A DNA stretch of 64,000 bases from Viscum album (Eukaryota; Streptophyta; Magnoliopsida; Santalales; Viscaceae). The DNA is taken from positions 944,433,195 through 944,497,194 of the forward strand of contig OY728120.1 of NCBI GenBank assembly GCA_963277665.1, given 5' to 3'. Made by a program: the position numbers and the translations under genes. Below are positions 40,012 through 50,536 of the stretch, piece by piece (positions within the stretch are counted from its first letter, which is position 1; each line of letters starts with the position of its first letter). A model generated the notes under the pieces. It was not told the origin of the DNA and searched no databases. It was given only the letters and a program-made list of their open reading frames with translations.

Positions 40012-40041
40012 CGTGCGTACGTACGGAATACCGTCTCCACG
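40012..40041 (+). repeat. LTR repeat pair, copy 2 (GTACGTAC core)
   Basis: This is identical to the 30-bp repeat at 39826-39855, 186 bp upstream. The 3' LTR copy is at 48362-48391. A diverged version of both copies survives in the old reverse LTR at about 13.7-13.94 kb. Confidence 0.85.
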
Positions 40042-41655
40042 ATGTGATGCGACTCGTTCTACATGATCATCATTACATAGTAATTATATAAATGAATTGA
40101 ATGAATAAATATGATATATGTTACACTAATACCATTCGGGATATAAGGTATCTATAACCTTAAAATAAGAATAAGAATGTATTCGGCAAAACACGCATAA
40201 GAACAAAAGGCAATAAAGACCCGAGTAACAAGTAACAATGAAATATTACTAACAAGAAGCTAAGAATATGACCATATATGATATCATATCAATATGTATG
40301 ATTCTGGAATAAGTCAATAACATTATTTAAACCATTATACAGGAGCTTCGGACACGTACAAAGCTAATCGGACCTAAGGTAAGGGAAATATCACAATCTC
40401 ATTTTTATCCGAGATTGTTTATTCGTAAGTATTTACTGGGGTGTATTTTATCATCCACATCCATGTTCCCTAAATATGTAATATTATTTCCATCCACTTG
40501 CAATAGTTAAAACCCAATTTTACCCTTAGGTAAATTTTTATTAAAGAATATGAAAGGAATCTTTTGTCTTTTTTCCGTACGAGGTACTTTTTGACTTTTC
40601 CGACAAAAGTACGAAGAATGTTTTTTTAACTTATACGGCATGAATGGATTTTTAAAACATTACTTCAAAGAAGCTTCCTTTACAAGTTTTCAAGTTTATT
40701 TTTAATCAACTTCTTTTATTTTAAAGTTGAATGACATGTTATGAAAGGAAAAATGTTTTTGAAGAAGAAAGGATATTTTCCTCAAGAATTCAATTCAAGT
40801 GTTTTATCAAAATTATTTTCCATCTAAGATAATAAAGGGTTCTGTTTCTATCCATATTTTTACATTGGTTTGTCTATGTTGTGATGGAATTATGTTTATG
40901 AATTCCTTTATCATATATGAATTGATTTATGATGTCATGATGTTTCAAGAATCCCATTTTTGTTATATGTGTTATGCGATGATGTATGTTTTATTATTAT
41001 GTGGCACACATAAGAAATGATTCATTATAAGATGGGTGGGACCTATATCTCCCTCCAATGAATTGGGTAATGATTTTATATCTCATGAGATAGACATGGC
41101 TGGAACGGAAGGTTATTTCGGTTCAGTGATACAGGACTGAAACGAGGAGTGAACTCGGTTCAGAAAGGGACTTTGTCCACTAAGATAGTCTTGGCAATGA
41201 GTCATGACTCACAAGAAATGATTTTCCATGATTATGTGTGCATGACACAAAGATTAAAGTTTTATGTTATGATTATGGGGATCTCATTTTCACTTCTATG
41301 ATTTATTCCATGTTAAGATATTATGATCTCTTTTGCAGGTTTTAATTTTCAAAAAGATATGATATGATTTTTATTTCCTTTATTTGCCCTTGCTGAGCAT
41401 TTGAGCTCACCGTTTTATGTTTTCTTTTCCCCAGGCCAGGAAGATGGATATTAAGTAGAATATGCTAAAAGGGACCCTAGATATGATGAAATAAATGGGA
41501 GACACTGTAGAAGATTTATGAACCAGTTGTTTATGTTTCCCAGTTTCTAAAGACACTATACCTATACGGTCCTTTGTGGTTTTGTCATATGTTGTAATAA
41601 GTGTGATTCAATTTTGAAGTATTAACAATGTATGTAAAGTGTGGGTCGTTATAGT

Positions 41656-41667
41656 TGGTATCAGAGG
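41656..41667 (+). promoter_or_regulatory. Primer-binding site of young gypsy element
   Basis: TGGTATCAGAGG lies two bases after the 5' LTR. It is complementary to the 3' end of plant initiator methionine tRNA, where minus-strand DNA synthesis is primed. Confidence 0.9.
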
Positions 41668-41877
41668 AAAGGTATAGTCAACCTTTGGAAACTATGATGT
41701 GAAAGCCTTAGTAAGAACCCTAAGGATAAGTCTAAGCATAGATCACAATCTTATTGTTTTAGAAATGTCCTTGAATAACCTAGGATAAGACCTTAAGTAT
41801 GAAAATTTTATTCTTGAATTATGTGGTTTTCCTATTATAATTAGTGTTGCTCACACTATTCTTCTTGGTTTTAGTCA

Positions 41878-43923
41878 ATGGCTGGAACCCGAAGGAACCG
41901 TGTTAATGCGGAATGTGATGGGCAATGCAATGATTGTCCCCATGAGCAACCAAACGATATGGGAGCTGGAATGCAAAATCCTGTAGCCATGCTCACACAA
42001 CTTTCTCAAGCTATGAATCATGCAGGACTTCCAAACGAGCAAAGGAATGAGCAAAATTCTGTTGAATCCTTCATGAGGCAGCGTCCACCTTCTTTCAGTG
42101 GGTCTACTGATCCATTAGTTTCTGAACAATGGATTAGTACTACTGAAAAGATATTTTCAGTTCTTCAATGTTCTGAACATGATAAAGTCATCCTAGCAGT
42201 GTATCGTTTGGAAGGAGATGCTGATCAATGGTGGAATCTTATTAAGAATACGAGGCAAAGGGATGAAATTGAGTCTATGGAATGGGACGAGTTCAAGAAC
42301 TTATTTTTCAATAAGTACTTCCCTCGTATTCTCCGAACAAAGATGGAGAAAGAGTTCCTTGAACTGAAGCAAAGGGATGATGAATCTGTTGGTACCTATG
42401 AAGCAAATTTTACCAGACTTGCAAGGTACGCTTCTGGTATTATTATCCAACCTGAGAGTAAGATCGATCGATTCTTTAGTGGCTTAAAACCAAGTCTTCG
42501 AAGGGCGTTAGCCATAAGGGACTTCAATAGCTACGAGGAAATCGTTCGATGTGCTCTCAAAGTCGAGATGGAGATTGGAGTAACCCATCAGTCACATGGG
42601 TTTGATAAGAAGAGGAAGATGGAATTCAAAGAAAAATCTAAAGAGCACACGGAAAAGAAGATGAACTTTCCCTTATGCTCAAAGTGTGGAAAGAAACATG
42701 GATGGAGTTGTCTTAAAGGGACAAGTAAATGTTTTAAATGTGGAAAGGAAGGTCATCGGGCATTTGAATGCCGTGATAATGGGAAGAAGATGTCTAATGA
42801 TGCAAACAAAGGAAGGGATACACAGAATGAACCTGCTACACTTCAATGTTTCAAGTGCAAGGAGATGGGGCATTATGCCAATCAATGCCCAAATCCAAGG
42901 GTTGATGATGATGGTCGACGTCAACAAACTCTTAAGGCTAAAGACAAAGGAAAGTCACATGCAATTTCTATCAGCGATGTGGAGTACGATAACGATGTGG
43001 TGAAAGGTACACTTACCATCCACTCTAAAGTAGCAAATGTTTTATTTGATTCTGGATCCACCCACTCTTTTATTTCTAAAGAATTTTCTAAGGGTATCAC
43101 CATATTACCTCAACAATTAGATGTTGAGTTAGCTGTGACAACACCTAATGGCACAACAGTCGCATCAGAAGTTTATAATTCTTCTCCGATCGAAGTTTGT
43201 GGGAAAATGCTTCCTGCAAATCTTGTGATCCTTCCTTTAGTGGAATTTGATGTGATTCTTGGCATGGATTGGCTTTCTCTACATGGATCTCATATCAATT
43301 GCCAAAGAAGGGAAGTCACATTTCATATTCCAGATCAACCTACGATCGTCTATCAATGCAAGGATGAACATAACCTTCCAGTGGAAATTTCTTCCATCTT
43401 ATGGGTATTGATTTCACTAAATGAAGGTTATTTATCTCAAATAGTTGGTGAGAAACTCACGATTAAGAATATGCCCATTGTATGGGAGTTTGATGATGTC
43501 TTTCCGGAGGAATTACCGGGTCTTCCACCAAATCGTGAAGTTGAGTTTTCAATAGAACTCGTACCGGGTGCTTTGCCTATTTCAAAGACACCTTATAGAA
43601 TGGCCCCAATTGAGTTGCAGGAATTGAAGAAGCAACTCCAAGAGAATCTTGATAAGGGATTCATACGCCCTAGTGAGTCACCTTGGGGAGCACCTGTTCT
43701 ATTTGTTAAGAAGAAAGATGGATCAATGAGACTCTGCATTGATTATAGAGAACTTAACAAGATCACTATCAAGAAAAAATATCCTCTCCCACGCATTGAT
43801 GACTTATTTGACCAACTACGCGGAGCTCAATACTTTTCCAAGATTGATCTTCGTTCAGGGTATCATCAATTAAGGGTCAAAAGGGAGGATATACCAAATA
43901 CGGCTTTCTGTACAAGGTATTGA
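41878..43923 (+). CDS. gag-pol: Young gypsy gag-pol, first ORF: gag, protease, N-terminal half of RT
   Basis: The 681-residue frame ends at a TGA inside the RT domain. Domains in order: retrotransposon gag (about residues 85-235, with [10 protein letters not shown] at 110); three Cys-His zinc knuckles ([12 protein letters not shown] at 267, [14 protein letters not shown] at 285, [14 protein letters not shown] at 324); a pepsin-like protease with active-site DSG at 391 and ILGMDWL at 460; and RT from about 545 with [17 protein letters not shown] at 611 and [13 protein letters not shown] at 653. The first knuckle has shorter spacing than the other two, and the old relative shares it. The ATG follows the leader by about 210 bp after the primer site. 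The next frame (43939) is in the same phase, so the TGA (43921-43923) is a simple nonsense position, not a frameshift. Without readthrough, full pol cannot be made. Confidence 0.95.
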   Translation: MAGTRRNRVNAECDGQCNDCPHEQPNDMGAGMQNPVAMLTQLSQAMNHAGLPNEQRNEQNSVESFMRQRPPSFSGSTDPLVSEQWISTTEKIFSVLQCSEHDKVILAVYRLEGDADQWWNLIKNTRQRDEIESMEWDEFKNLFFNKYFPRILRTKMEKEFLELKQRDDESVGTYEANFTRLARYASGIIIQPESKIDRFFSGLKPSLRRALAIRDFNSYEEIVRCALKVEMEIGVTHQSHGFDKKRKMEFKEKSKEHTEKKMNFPLCSKCGKKHGWSCLKGTSKCFKCGKEGHRAFECRDNGKKMSNDANKGRDTQNEPATLQCFKCKEMGHYANQCPNPRVDDDGRRQQTLKAKDKGKSHAISISDVEYDNDVVKGTLTIHSKVANVLFDSGSTHSFISKEFSKGITILPQQLDVELAVTTPNGTTVASEVYNSSPIEVCGKMLPANLVILPLVEFDVILGMDWLSLHGSHINCQRREVTFHIPDQPTIVYQCKDEHNLPVEISSILWVLISLNEGYLSQIVGEKLTIKNMPIVWEFDDVFPEELPGLPPNREVEFSIELVPGALPISKTPYRMAPIELQELKKQLQENLDKGFIRPSESPWGAPVLFVKKKDGSMRLCIDYRELNKITIKKKYPLPRIDDLFDQLRGAQYFSKIDLRSGYHQLRVKREDIPNTAFCTRY

Positions 43924-43938
43924 CACTATGAATTTATA

Positions 43939-46359
43939 GTGATGCCATTTGGTCTTACTAATGCCCCTTCTATCTTCATGGATCTAATGAATAGAGTCTT
44001 TAGAGACTATCTTGATCAATTTGTGGTAGTCTTTATAGACGATATTCTTGTCTATTCAAAGAGCAAGGAAGAGCATGAAGATCACTTGAGAATTATATTG
44101 AAGACCCTGAGAAAAGAGAAGCTTTATGCCAAATTTACCAAGTGTGAATTTTGGCTTCAAAAAGTTGCATTTTTGGGTCATATAATCTCAAAAGAGGGGA
44201 TATCTGTGGATCCAGCAAAAACAGAGGTTATCGAAAGATGGTCAAGACCAACAACAGTAACTGAGATCCGAAGTTTTCTTGGTTTGGCTGGTTATTATCG
44301 ACGTTTTGTAAAAGATTTTTCACGATTATCTAATCCACTCACCAAGTTGACTCGGAAAGGAGTTAAGTTTGTCTGGACAGAGGAATGTGAAGAGAATTTC
44401 AAGGAGTTGAAAAGAAGGTTATCCAGTGCACCTGTGCTCACACTGCCTTGTAGTGGAGAAAGGTTTGTGATCTACAGTGATGCATCCAAGAAGGGATTGG
44501 GGTGTGTTCTTATGCAAAATGATATGGTGATAGCTTATGCCTCACGACAGTTGAAAATCCATGAGAAAAATTACCCAACACATGATTTGGAGTTGGCTGC
44601 GGTAATCTTTGCATTAAAGATTTGGAGGCATTACCTTTATGGTGAAAGGTGTGATATTTATACTGATCATAAAAGTTTAAAGTATATTTTCACACAAAAG
44701 GAGCTGAATATGCGTCAAAGAAGATGGTTGGAGCTGATTAAGGATTATGACTGCTCAATCCATTACCACCCTGGGAAAGCAAACAAGGTGGCAGATGCAT
44801 TAAGTCGACAAGACCATGCTAGTTTATCCATGATGAGGATCACAAAAGATCCAATATTTATGGATTTACAAAGGATGGATCTTGGAATTATAATGGAAGG
44901 GGAAAAATCGTATCTTTCTCAAATGAATGTTCAACCATCTATACATGTGAAGATTAAAGAGGCACAGAAAGAAGATGTCGAGTTACAAAAGAAGGTGAGA
45001 AATGTTCCTGAATTCAACCTTGATTGTGATGGGATAATAAAGTTCAGGAATCGGGTTTGTGTTCCTTCCATCCCCGAATTAAAGAAGGAGCTGCTGGATG
45101 AGGCTCATAGTTCTTCATTATCTATTCATCCTGGAAGCACGAAGATGTATAGGGACCTGAAAGAGTACTTCTGGTGGGATGGCATGAAAAGAGATGTTGC
45201 TGAATATGTCTCTCGATGCTTGGTTTGTCAACAAGTTAAAGCTGAGAGACAAAAGTCTAAGGGGATGTTACAACCATTACCCATACCCGAATGGAAATGG
45301 GAAAACATCACTATGGACTTTGTCACAGGACTTCCTAAAACATCCAAAGGCAATAATGCTATCTGGGTCATAGTTGATCGTCTTACAAAGTCTGCACACT
45401 TCATTCCTATTAGAGAGGATTTCTCTCTAGATCAGCTTGCCAGGATATATGTAAAGGAAGTGGTAAGATTGCATGGAGTACCACTTTCTATTATATCTGA
45501 TCGGGATCTGAGATTTACCTCGAAGTTCTGGCGAAGTCTTCAGCATACTCTGGATACAGAGTTGAGTTTCAGCACTGCTTATCATCCCCAGACAGACGGT
45601 CAGTCTGAGAGAACAATTCAAACCCTAGAAGATCTGTTGAGAGCTTTCTCTATGGATTTCAAAGGAGGTTGGGATCAACACCTACCTTTGGTGGAATTTT
45701 CTTATAATAATAGCTTTCACTCCAGTATTCAGATGGCTCCTTATGAAGCTCTCTATGGAAAGAAATGCAGGACTCCAACTTGTTGGGATGAAGTTGGGGA
45801 AAGAAAGCTATTAGGACCTGATCTCGTTGATGAAATGGCAGAAAAGGTCAGATCTATTCAACAACACATAAGCACAGCTCAGAGTCGACAGAAAAGTTAT
45901 GCCGACAACCGAAGAAAAGACCTAGATTTTGAAGTGGGTGATAAAGTGTTCTTACGAATATCTCCCTGGAAGAGGGTTATGAGATTTGGAAAGAAGGGGA
46001 AGTTGAGCCCTAGATATATCGGTCCTTTCGAAATACTGGATCGTGTTGGGAAGGTAGCTTACCGATTGGCACTTCCACCGAATCTCTCTCAAGTTCACGA
46101 TGTGTTCCATGTATCTCTCCTGAGAAAGTACATACCAGATCCTTCACATGTACTCAGCTCAGAAGTTGTACCGCTGGAGCAAGATCTTTCTTATGAAGAA
46201 CAGCCGATAGAGATTCTGGATCGTAGCGAAAAAGTCCTACGAAACAAGACCACTCGCTTGGTGAAAGTTTTATGGAGGAACCACCAACTTGAAGAAGCTA
46301 CATGGGAGCTTGAGGATATGATGAAGGAGAATTATCCTCATCTGTTTGTTACAAAGTGA
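43939..46359 (+). CDS. gag-pol: Young gypsy gag-pol, second part: C-terminal RT, RNase H, integrase, chromodomain-like tail
   Basis: The 806-residue frame is in phase with the ORF ending at 43923. The first Met is just the first one after the stop and not a natural start. Residues counted from that Met: RT continues with [12 protein letters not shown] and catalytic FIDD at 32-35; RNase H from about 175 ([13 protein letters not shown], with acidic residues also at LELAAV and [11 protein letters not shown]); integrase zinc finger H390, H397, C427, C430; integrase core D460 (MDFVTGLP), D521 (SDRD), E557 (GQSERTIQ); GPF/Y module ([19 protein letters not shown], about 692). A C-terminal chromodomain-like segment covers about 755-800 ([14 protein letters not shown]). 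All listed catalytic residues are present. The frame ends 26 bp before the polypurine tract. Confidence 0.95.
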   Translation: MMPFGLTNAPSIFMDLMNRVFRDYLDQFVVVFIDDILVYSKSKEEHEDHLRIILKTLRKEKLYAKFTKCEFWLQKVAFLGHIISKEGISVDPAKTEVIERWSRPTTVTEIRSFLGLAGYYRRFVKDFSRLSNPLTKLTRKGVKFVWTEECEENFKELKRRLSSAPVLTLPCSGERFVIYSDASKKGLGCVLMQNDMVIAYASRQLKIHEKNYPTHDLELAAVIFALKIWRHYLYGERCDIYTDHKSLKYIFTQKELNMRQRRWLELIKDYDCSIHYHPGKANKVADALSRQDHASLSMMRITKDPIFMDLQRMDLGIIMEGEKSYLSQMNVQPSIHVKIKEAQKEDVELQKKVRNVPEFNLDCDGIIKFRNRVCVPSIPELKKELLDEAHSSSLSIHPGSTKMYRDLKEYFWWDGMKRDVAEYVSRCLVCQQVKAERQKSKGMLQPLPIPEWKWENITMDFVTGLPKTSKGNNAIWVIVDRLTKSAHFIPIREDFSLDQLARIYVKEVVRLHGVPLSIISDRDLRFTSKFWRSLQHTLDTELSFSTAYHPQTDGQSERTIQTLEDLLRAFSMDFKGGWDQHLPLVEFSYNNSFHSSIQMAPYEALYGKKCRTPTCWDEVGERKLLGPDLVDEMAEKVRSIQQHISTAQSRQKSYADNRRKDLDFEVGDKVFLRISPWKRVMRFGKKGKLSPRYIGPFEILDRVGKVAYRLALPPNLSQVHDVFHVSLLRKYIPDPSHVLSSEVVPLEQDLSYEEQPIEILDRSEKVLRNKTTRLVKVLWRNHQLEEATWELEDMMKENYPHLFVTK

Positions 46360-46385
46360 CGAATTTCGAGGGCGAAATTCTTTTT

Positions 46386-46398
46386 AAGGGGGGTAGAA
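46386..46398 (+). promoter_or_regulatory. Polypurine tract of young gypsy element
   Basis: AAGGGGGGTAGAA lies immediately before the 3' LTR. It is the expected primer site for plus-strand DNA synthesis. Confidence 0.85.
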
Positions 46399-49300
46399 TG
46401 TAACACCCGAGACTTTTATGTTATATAAATCATCAAAGGAATCTTTTTCTACACAACACTTTCTTGGCTTGCTTTACACGCAATCGCGACCTTCCTCGAT
46501 AGCTTGCGTCGTACGCAATACCGAGTTTCACTAAACAACAATATGCTATTAAAACTAGCCGTTATGAATAGTAATAACCACTTTTTGAAATTTTATAAAT
46601 TTTATTTTTCAAAATGGACTTCATTTTTGGACTCAGAATATCGAAATTAGCCTAGGGTGAAATTTTGGTATTTTTCTTAAAACTTTCAATTTTTGATGAA
46701 TAGTGAAACCACTAAGTGGTAGGTTAAAAACTGATTTTTTGCATAAAACATAATTTTACCGCTTCTGTGAATGGAATTTCAAAAATCCGACCGACACGGT
46801 TGATATCAGTAAGTAAAATGTGGTTTAATGAGATAAAAATAATTTTTTGGTGAATAGTAACTTTTTACTATTTTTACCGCGGTTAATAGTAAATAGGGTA
46901 ACTAAGGGTAAATATGATATTAATATTACCCTAACACATGTCCTAATTCTATTGGACAAGTTTAATTCGACCAAAAACAAACTTAGGAATAAAATATGAC
47001 CATTTAGGCCCACTTGGATTAGATTAGACATTTATTATTAATTTATTTAAAGAAGGGTTAAAATTGTTAAAATCAAAGTTTAATAAGTAAATCATTTTTA
47101 ATATGGGGTTATACATAAGATAAATTCGATTTTAAATATTCATTAGAAAGCTAAAAAGATTTCCTACATGATGGTATTTTATTTTTAATTTTTAGACATC
47201 AAATAATATAATTTATTTATGACACAAAGATGATGCAGTAATTATCTTATTAATGAAATATTGACATAATTGATAATATAAATACCAAAATAAATGTAAT
47301 TTAAGACTTTTTATGAATTGCACTAATTTTATAGATTACTATGATATATTAGTGTAGATTTAATCAACTTGGTTCGAACATATAATTCTGTTATGACTTT
47401 CAAAAAAATCATATATCAAATAGTGTCAAAATTGACACCAAATAGTTTTTAAATCAAATATTATATTATTAATTGTTATTTTATTCCTAAAAATCTAAGT
47501 ATCGGCCAAATGACTTAGATAAGGATATATGTATTAATAATAAACAATTTGGGGTTCGTTTGGCATGTTATAGTAAGTGTATTAACCATATAGTGAAAGA
47601 AAACAAAAAGACACGGTAGAAGTTAAATTATTTAACTTAGAGTTAAATTTAATTGATAAGGTTAAAATAATACCCTAAACTTGTCTAAATCTTATTGGTT
47701 GATAGGATTTCGACCCTTACCCACTTTAGCTTCGAAATAAGACCCTTTGGAACCATTATAAACCGATTTTGACTTTAATATAAAATAATATTTTGAGGTA
47801 TTCCTAAGGTGCCCCTCTCCTCCCTTATAAAAGGACACCTCCTCCCCCTCCTCCTCACACCAATTTGAGCACTCAAGCTCGGCCAAACCCTGCCATTTTC
47901 TCCTCTCCACTTCCCTAGAATAATCCTATAGGTCCTGGTCTTCTTCAAAGACCAATATTAGTTCCCTTAGTGGAGGATTCAAATAGGCGTTCCAAAGAAG
48001 AGGTCATATCCATTACCAATCTTTTCAATTTCTTTCTTCTTCAACTTATTCTTATTTAGTTGTTTCATGATAAAGTAATAACATCAGTATTACTTACATA
48101 CTGATATGTTATTATAAATATGAAACAATCCTAATTCACCTTCTATCCATCCCATGGAAAAATGAAATCACCGCGCGTGCGTACGTACGGAATACCGTCT
48201 CCACGCCGTGGTGTAATCTATTTTTCCACCATCACTTTACAAGGATGGGTATAATGGTGTAATGAGTAACTATTTATGATTATTATAAAGTAATATTGAT
48301 ACTGAAATAATATATATATACTCCAATACAGTTCCACGATCATAGGAACGATATCATCACTCGTGCGTACGTACGGAATACCGTCTCCACGATGTGATGC
48401 GACTCGTTCTACATGATCATCATTACATGGTAATTATATAAATGAATTGAATGAATAAATATGATATATGTTACACTAATACCATTCTGGATATAAGGTA
48501 TCTATAACCTTAAAATAAGAATAAGAATGTATTCGGCAAAACACGCATAAGAACAAAAGGCAATAAAGACCCGAGTAACAAGTAACAATGAAATATTACT
48601 AACAAGAAGCTAAGAATATGACCATATATGATATCATATCAATATGTATGATTCTGGAATAAGTCAATAACATTATTTAAACCATTATACAGGAGCTTCG
48701 GACACGTACAAAGCTAATCGGACCTAAGGTAAGGGAAATATCACAATCTCATTTTTATTCGAGATTGTTTATTCATAAGTATTTACTGGGGTGTATTTTA
48801 TCATCCACATCCATGTTCCCTAAATATGTAATATTGTTTCCATCCACTTGCAATAGTTAAAACCCAATTTTACCCTTAGGTAAATTTTTAGTAAAGAATA
48901 TGAAAGGAATCTTTTGTCGTTTTTCCGTACGAGGTACTTTTTGACTTTTCCGACAAAAGTACGAAGAATGTTTTTTTAACTTATACGGCATGAATGGATT
49001 TTTAAAACATTACTTCAAAGAAGCTTCCTTTACAAGTTTTCAAGTTTATTTTTAATCAACTTCTTTTATTTTAAAGTTGTATGACATGTTATGAAAGGAA
49101 AAATGTTTTTGAAGAAGAAAGGATATTTTCCTCAAGAATTCAATTCAAGTGTTTTATCAAAATTATTTTCCATCTAAGATAATAAAGGGTTCTGTTTCTA
49201 TCCATATTTTTACATTGGTTTGACTATGTTGTGATGGAATTATGTTTCTGAATTCCTTTATCATATATGAATTGATTTATGATGTCATGATGTTTCAAGA

Positions 49301-49991
49301 ATCCCATTTTTGTTATATGTGTTATGCGATGATGTATGTTTTATGATTATGTGGCACACATAAGAAAGGATTCATTATAAGATGGGTGGGACCTATATCT
49401 CCCTCCAATGCATTGGGTAATGATTTTATATCTCATGAGATAGACATGGCTGGAACGGAAGGTTATTTCGGTTCAGTGATACAGGACTGAACTCGGTTCA
49501 GAAAGGGACTTTGTCCACTAAGATAGTCTTGGAAATGAGTCATGACTAACAAGAAATGATTTTCCATGATTATGTGTGCATGCCACAAAGATTCAAGTTT
49601 TATGTTATGATTATGGGGATCTCATTTTCACTTCTATGATTTATTCCATGTTAAGATATTATGATCTCTTTTGCAGGTTTTAATTTTCAAAAAGATATGA
49701 TATGATTTTTATTTCCTTTATTTGCCCTTGCTGAGCATTTGAGCTCACCCTTTTATGTTTTCTTTTCCCCAGGCCAGGAAGATGGATATTAAGTAGAATA
49801 TGCTAAAAGGGACCCTAGATATGATGAAATAAATGGGAGACACTGTAGAAGATTTATGAACCAGTTGTTTATGTTTCCCAGTTTCTAAAGACACTATACC
49901 TATACGGTCCTTTGTGGTTTTGTCATATGTTGTAATAAGTGTGATTCAATTTTGAAGTATTAACAATGTATGTAAAGTGTGGGTCGTTATA
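46399..49991 (+). repeat. 3' LTR of young gypsy element, 3593 bp
   Basis: It starts TGTAACACCCGAG and ends GTTATA, followed directly by the target duplication ACAAC. It is about 98.8% identical to the 5' LTR. Confidence 0.95.
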
Positions 49992-50489
49992 ACAACCCAC
50001 CAACACATTAAACAACCTCAGATTAGAAAAAATAGCTATCTTGATAATCGTCGATGATACCTAGAGTTTGATGTTGGAGACATGTTATTCCTCCACATAT
50101 CATCGTGGAACAGAGTTATGAGATTTGGGAATAAGGGAAATCTTAGTCCAAGGTACCTCATCCGTTTTATAGATTCTTGATTGCATTGGAGCAGTGGTCT
50201 ATCCACTAACACTCCCATAAAACATGTCTCATGTACAAGATGTATTCCATTTATCACTCTTAAATAATTACATACCTGATCCATTGAATTTACTCTATCC
50301 CGATGTCATACCATTGGAGAATTACCTCTCATATGAAGTGAAGATGATAAATATCATAGATCATAGGGAAAAATTCTACAAAATAATATAACGCGCCTTA
50401 TCAATGTGTTGTGGTGAAATAAAAAGTTTGAAGAAGAAACATGGGAATCAGAGAAAGTGATGAAGCAGAGTTACCCTCATCAATTTTAG
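49992..50489 (+). pseudogene. Old gypsy gag-pol, last part (integrase C-terminus and tail), decayed
   Basis: This continues the old polyprotein directly after the young insertion: HQHIKQPQ and NRVMRFGNKGNLSPRYL align with the young protein ([25 protein letters not shown]). Next comes the YxPDP segment near 50270 and a tail ending VMKQSYPHQF before TAG at 50487-50489. Frameshifts and stops are present. Confidence 0.9.
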
Positions 50490-50526
50490 TATGGAAAAAG
50501 GAAATTTTGAGAGAGAAATTTATAAT

Positions 50527-50536
50527 GGGGGAAGAT
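50527..50536 (+). promoter_or_regulatory. Polypurine tract of old gypsy element
   Basis: GGGGGAAGA and its neighbours lie directly before the 3' LTR. This is the position of the tract in the young element. Confidence 0.7.

Larger units (their letters stand above)
38048..41653 (+). repeat. 5' LTR of young gypsy element, 3606 bp
   Basis: It starts TGTAACACCCGAG and ends GGGTCGTTATA. It carries a TATA box (39476) and a pair of 30-bp repeats (39826 and 40012). Relative to the 3' LTR it has 12 extra bases at about 41141-41152, bounded by short direct repeats (TGAA/TGAA), so the 3' copy probably lost them by slippage. Confidence 0.95.
38048..49991 (+). mobile_element. Young Ty3/gypsy chromodomain element, complete structure
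   Basis: The 11,944-bp element has LTRs of 3606 and 3593 bp and a perfect 5-bp target duplication ACAAC (38043-38047 and 49992-49996). It also has a Met-tRNA primer-binding site, gag-pol and a polypurine tract. LTRs differ at about 42 positions plus a 1-nt and a 12-nt indel, about 1.2%. The gag-pol order (gag, zinc knuckles, protease, RT, RNase H, integrase, chromodomain-like tail) and the very long LTRs fit the chromovirus lineage, most like Tekay/Del. The lineage name is an inference. It inserted into the integrase region of its older relative. Confidence 0.95.

Noticed and set aside
42679..42927. Antisense and alternative frames over the young gag zinc-knuckle region
   Set aside because: They are shadows of the real gag frame.
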